Shown here: positions 6,664 through 6,915 of the stretch, piece after piece | How the letters are laid out: every line of letters starts with the position of its first letter | Position numbering within the stretch: the first letter of the stretch is position 1 | Source of the DNA: Scatosoma sp045655705 | GTDB lineage: Bacteria; Bacillota; Clostridia; Christensenellales; Borkfalkiaceae | Reading direction: 5' to 3' | DNA length: 6,915 bases | Assembly (NCBI GenBank): GCA_045655705.1 | Contig: JAZOPU010000150.1 | Location: 1-6,915 of the forward strand | Notes under the pieces: model-generated | The model's database searches: none | What the model was told of the DNA's origin: nothing | The model's input: only the letters and a program-made list of their open reading frames with translations | Translations under genes and position numbers: made by a program

Positions 6664-6867
6664 ATGAAAGCGGAAATCCATCCTAACTATCACGAAGTTA
6701 CGGTAACTTGCGCGTGCGGTGCTACCTTCAAAACGGGTACGACGAAAGATTGCGAAACTCTCAAAGTAGATATTTGCAGCAACTGTCACCCTTTCTTTAC
6801 GGGCAAGCAGAAGTTGGTTGATACCGGCGGACGCGTTGACAAGTTCAAGAAGAGATACGGACTTTAA
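6664..6867 (+). CDS. rpmE: 50S ribosomal protein L31 (zinc-binding form)
   Basis: Small protein of the large ribosomal subunit, located at the central protuberance, where L31 bridges to the small subunit. It has 67 residues, a typical length. It begins MKAEIHPNYHEV, matching the conserved family N-terminus. It retains all four zinc-ligand cysteines, Cys16, Cys18, Cys38 and Cys41 (CAC and CSNC), followed by HPFFTGKQKLVDTGGRVDKF (42-61). This makes it the zinc-containing 'C+' form rather than the zinc-free paralogue that is induced under zinc limitation. It stands alone between its own promoter and terminator, divergent from the MDR gene. The short leader shows no obvious hairpin, so leader-based autoregulation is not evident. 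Confidence 0.98.
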   Translation: MKAEIHPNYHEVTVTCACGATFKTGTTKDCETLKVDICSNCHPFFTGKQKLVDTGGRVDKFKKRYGL

Positions 6868-6880
6868 TCGGGAATGCATG

Positions 6881-6915
6881 GGCTTTAAGACTTGTCTTAA
6901 AGCCTTTTCCTTTTT
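6881..6915 (+). terminator. Intrinsic terminator of rpmE
   Basis: GGCTTTAAGA (6881-6890) and TCTTAAAGCC (6895-6904) form a perfect ten-pair stem around a CTTG loop. TTTTCCTTTTT follows to the window edge. It lies 13 bases after the rpmE stop and ends the single-gene transcript. The run is broken by CC, but the stem is strong. The reverse strand has no T-run after the hairpin in this window, so it looks one-directional. Confidence 0.9.

Noticed and set aside
6547..6879. 110-codon open frame on the - strand
   Set aside because: It spans the antisense of rpmE and both divergent promoters. The clear rpmE gene and its promoter explain this stretch.

Overview
The window reads as chromosomal DNA from a Gram-positive-type bacterium, most likely Bacillota (Clostridia-like). 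The evidence is a lipoprotein-type maltose-binding protein, Gram-positive-style MalF and MalG, strong AGGAG-type ribosome binding sites, a sigma-70/sigma-A promoter with a TATAAT -10 box, and a four-cysteine ribosomal protein L31. The base composition is moderate and looks even by eye. No insertion sequence, phage gene, tRNA, rRNA or CRISPR array was seen. I cannot name a genus from the sequence.

Left part (1-3512, + strand): the distal part of a maltose/maltodextrin-type ABC importer operon. It holds a solute-binding lipoprotein (5' end cut off by the window), a MalF-like permease and a MalG-like permease. malF follows malE after 23 bases, and malF and malG overlap by one base (TAATG). No ATPase gene is present here. 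The importer must use one encoded outside the window, as is common for carbohydrate importers in this phylum.

Middle and right part (3520-6468, - strand): three tightly spaced genes that look like one operon read leftward. The first is a medium-chain dehydrogenase/reductase (MDR) homologue that lacks the usual zinc ligands. The second is a YfcE-type metallophosphoesterase, and the third a TrpB2-type tryptophan synthase beta chain. The gaps are 15 and 21 bases, and a good promoter lies ahead of the first gene. No trpA or other tryptophan gene is next to the trpB2 gene. This operon converges on malG with only 7 bases between the stop codons.

Right end (6562-6915, + strand): an AT-rich spacer separates the leftward promoter from a divergent near-consensus promoter. 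That promoter drives rpmE (ribosomal protein L31), which ends in a clear intrinsic terminator. Every base is in or close to a gene; the longest non-coding stretch is the 195-base divergent promoter region.

I found no strong candidate for a wholly new system. The most unusual items are the zinc-ligand-less MDR protein, its operon with an orphan TrpB2 and a phosphoesterase, and the terminator-less convergent junction.
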